DNA from: an uncultured Myxococcales bacterium
Lineage (GTDB): Bacteria; Myxococcota; Myxococcia; Myxococcales; Myxococcaceae
DNA length: 33,552 nucleotides
Direction: 5' to 3'
NCBI GenBank assembly: GCA_903911905.1
Contig: CAIWFK010000170.1
Span: forward strand, 1 to 33,552
Shown here: one piece after another, positions 32,821 through 33,552 of the stretch
How positions within the stretch are numbered: the stretch's first letter is position 1
How the letters are laid out: each line of letters opens with the position of its first letter
Translations under genes and position numbers: made by a program
Notes under the pieces: model-generated
Seen by the model: only the letters and a program-made list of their open reading frames with translations
The model's database searches: none
What the model was told of the DNA's origin: nothing

Positions 32821-33552
32821 GTGCTGTCGATCGCGCTGACCAGTCTGGCCGGGTGTGTGTCGGCGCGGCCGCCCACGCGTCAGCCGCCGGCCGCGGCTCG
32901 AGTCCTGGCGATTCGGGGCGCGCGGCTCTTCGACGGCAACCAGGTGATCCCCAGGGGCAACGTCGTCATCGAGGGAGAGCGCATTCTCCTCGCCGGCGCT
33001 GACGCCCCCATTCCTCCCCACGCGACGGTGATCGACGGCACCGGCAAGACCGTGCTGCCCGGCCTCATCGACGGCCACTACCACGTGCTCTCGCCAGACT
33101 CGCTCACGTGGGCGCTCCAGTTCGGCGTCACCAGCGTCGTCGATCTCCACACCCGACCAGACCTGTCCGCGTTGGTGCGCTCGCACGCCGACGAGCGCCG
33201 AGACACCGAGGCCGACTATCACCGCGCGGGACAGTTGATCGAGGGCGCGGGCGGGCTCCATGTGCGCAAGGGCACGGAGGGCGGCTTTCTCGCCGTCACC
33301 GACCCGGAGAGCTGCCGCGCGGCCGTCGCGCGAGTCATCGACGAAGGCGCAGAGTGGGTGAAGCTTTCGCTCGACGACGGGAAGATGCCGCTCCACGCGC
33401 TCGCCCAGGTCGAGCAGGCGGCGCTCGCGCGTCGCGAGCAGAAGGACTTCGCCGGCGAAGCGCGCCTCTTGACCGCGTTCCGAGAGCAGCACGCCGTCAC
33501 CGCCGAGTTCAGCTACGAGCTCGCGTGCGCGCGGCAGCTTTCAGGACAGGAC
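32821..33552 (+). CDS. Imidazolonepropionase-like amidohydrolase, lipoprotein (partial, start uncertain)
   Basis: The frame runs off the right edge. It begins with a signal having the lipobox LAGC (LSIALTSLAGCVSARPP), then AARVLAIRGARLFDG, GNVVIEGERIL and VIDGTGKTVLPGLIDGHYH. The HxH metal ligands are His86 and His88 from the GTG at 32821. EWVKLSLDDG follows, with the likely carboxylated-lysine position. This is the N-terminal part of a metal-dependent amidohydrolase. The GTG gives almost no n-region. The same frame is open and has coding-like codon use for about 170 bases upstream (WAVESKPRATTVLQ region) but lacks an ATG, while an ATG ATG at 32783 is in another frame. A one-base error near 32790-32815 would supply a normal basic n-region. 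Confidence 0.75.
   Translation, partial: MLSIALTSLAGCVSARPPTRQPPAAARVLAIRGARLFDGNQVIPRGNVVIEGERILLAGADAPIPPHATVIDGTGKTVLPGLIDGHYHVLSPDSLTWALQFGVTSVVDLHTRPDLSALVRSHADERRDTEADYHRAGQLIEGAGGLHVRKGTEGGFLAVTDPESCRAAVARVIDEGAEWVKLSLDDGKMPLHALAQVEQAALARREQKDFAGEARLLTAFREQHAVTAEFSYELACARQLSGQD

Noticed and set aside
1-33552. CRISPR array, insertion sequence or prophage
   Set aside because: No regularly spaced direct repeats, transposase, integrase or phage structural genes were seen.

Overview
The window is about 33.5 kb of high-GC DNA with strong G/C bias at third codon positions. Its gene content points to a myxobacterium-like member of the Myxococcota: many lipoproteins, a DUF1592/DUF1552 pair, VPS10/BNR-repeat exoproteins, a photoactive-yellow-protein-type PAS domain and VWA/RTX-type surface proteins. 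No rRNA, tRNA, CRISPR array, transposase or phage gene was found, so the organism assignment is inference from gene families only.

Layout. (1) 1-2411: the 5' part of a DabB-like membrane subunit of an inorganic-carbon transporter (minus strand, running off the left edge), divergent from a LysR-type regulator; a perfect 7-bp dyad lies between them. (2) 2472-8446: a translationally coupled exporter set. It consists of an ABC-type exporter whose nucleotide-binding domain has lost nearly every catalytic motif, an HlyD-type periplasmic adaptor and a TolC-type outer-membrane channel. These are followed 50 bp later by a photoactive-yellow-protein (PYP)-like domain fused to a V4R domain, split by a one-base frameshift, and by a small 57-aa ORF. 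(3) 8448-13608, minus strand: a lipoprotein with a PPC-like C-terminus, an RTX-repeat lipoprotein, RsgA GTPase and a B3/B4 tRNA-editing-like protein. (4) 13659-16869, minus strand: a DUF1592-type c-haem lipoprotein and a Tat-exported DUF1552 protein. (5) 16968-20754: a BNR-repeat lipoprotein (frameshifted), an NmrA-like oxidoreductase, a TonB-like protein and a lipoprotein. (6) 20774-22367: a HipBA-type toxin-antitoxin pair with an operator-like palindrome, followed by an intergenic region with an 18-bp perfect inverted repeat. (7) 22664-29093, minus strand: a run of envelope and secreted proteins (VPS10/sortilin-like, outer-membrane lipoprotein-sorting-like, outer-membrane barrel, PHB-depolymerase-like esterase) behind a Sir2 deacylase, with a divergent FadL-like outer-membrane protein at 29161-30534. 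(8) 30541-33552: a decayed VWA gene, a coiled-coil protein, two small membrane proteins and the start of an amidohydrolase.

The most notable points are the PYP-V4R fusion next to an exporter, and the exporter's apparently ATPase-dead NBD. Single-base frameshifts also split at least four otherwise well-preserved genes between 8.0 and 17.1 kb. The latter could be assembly indels or real decay; the sequence alone cannot decide.
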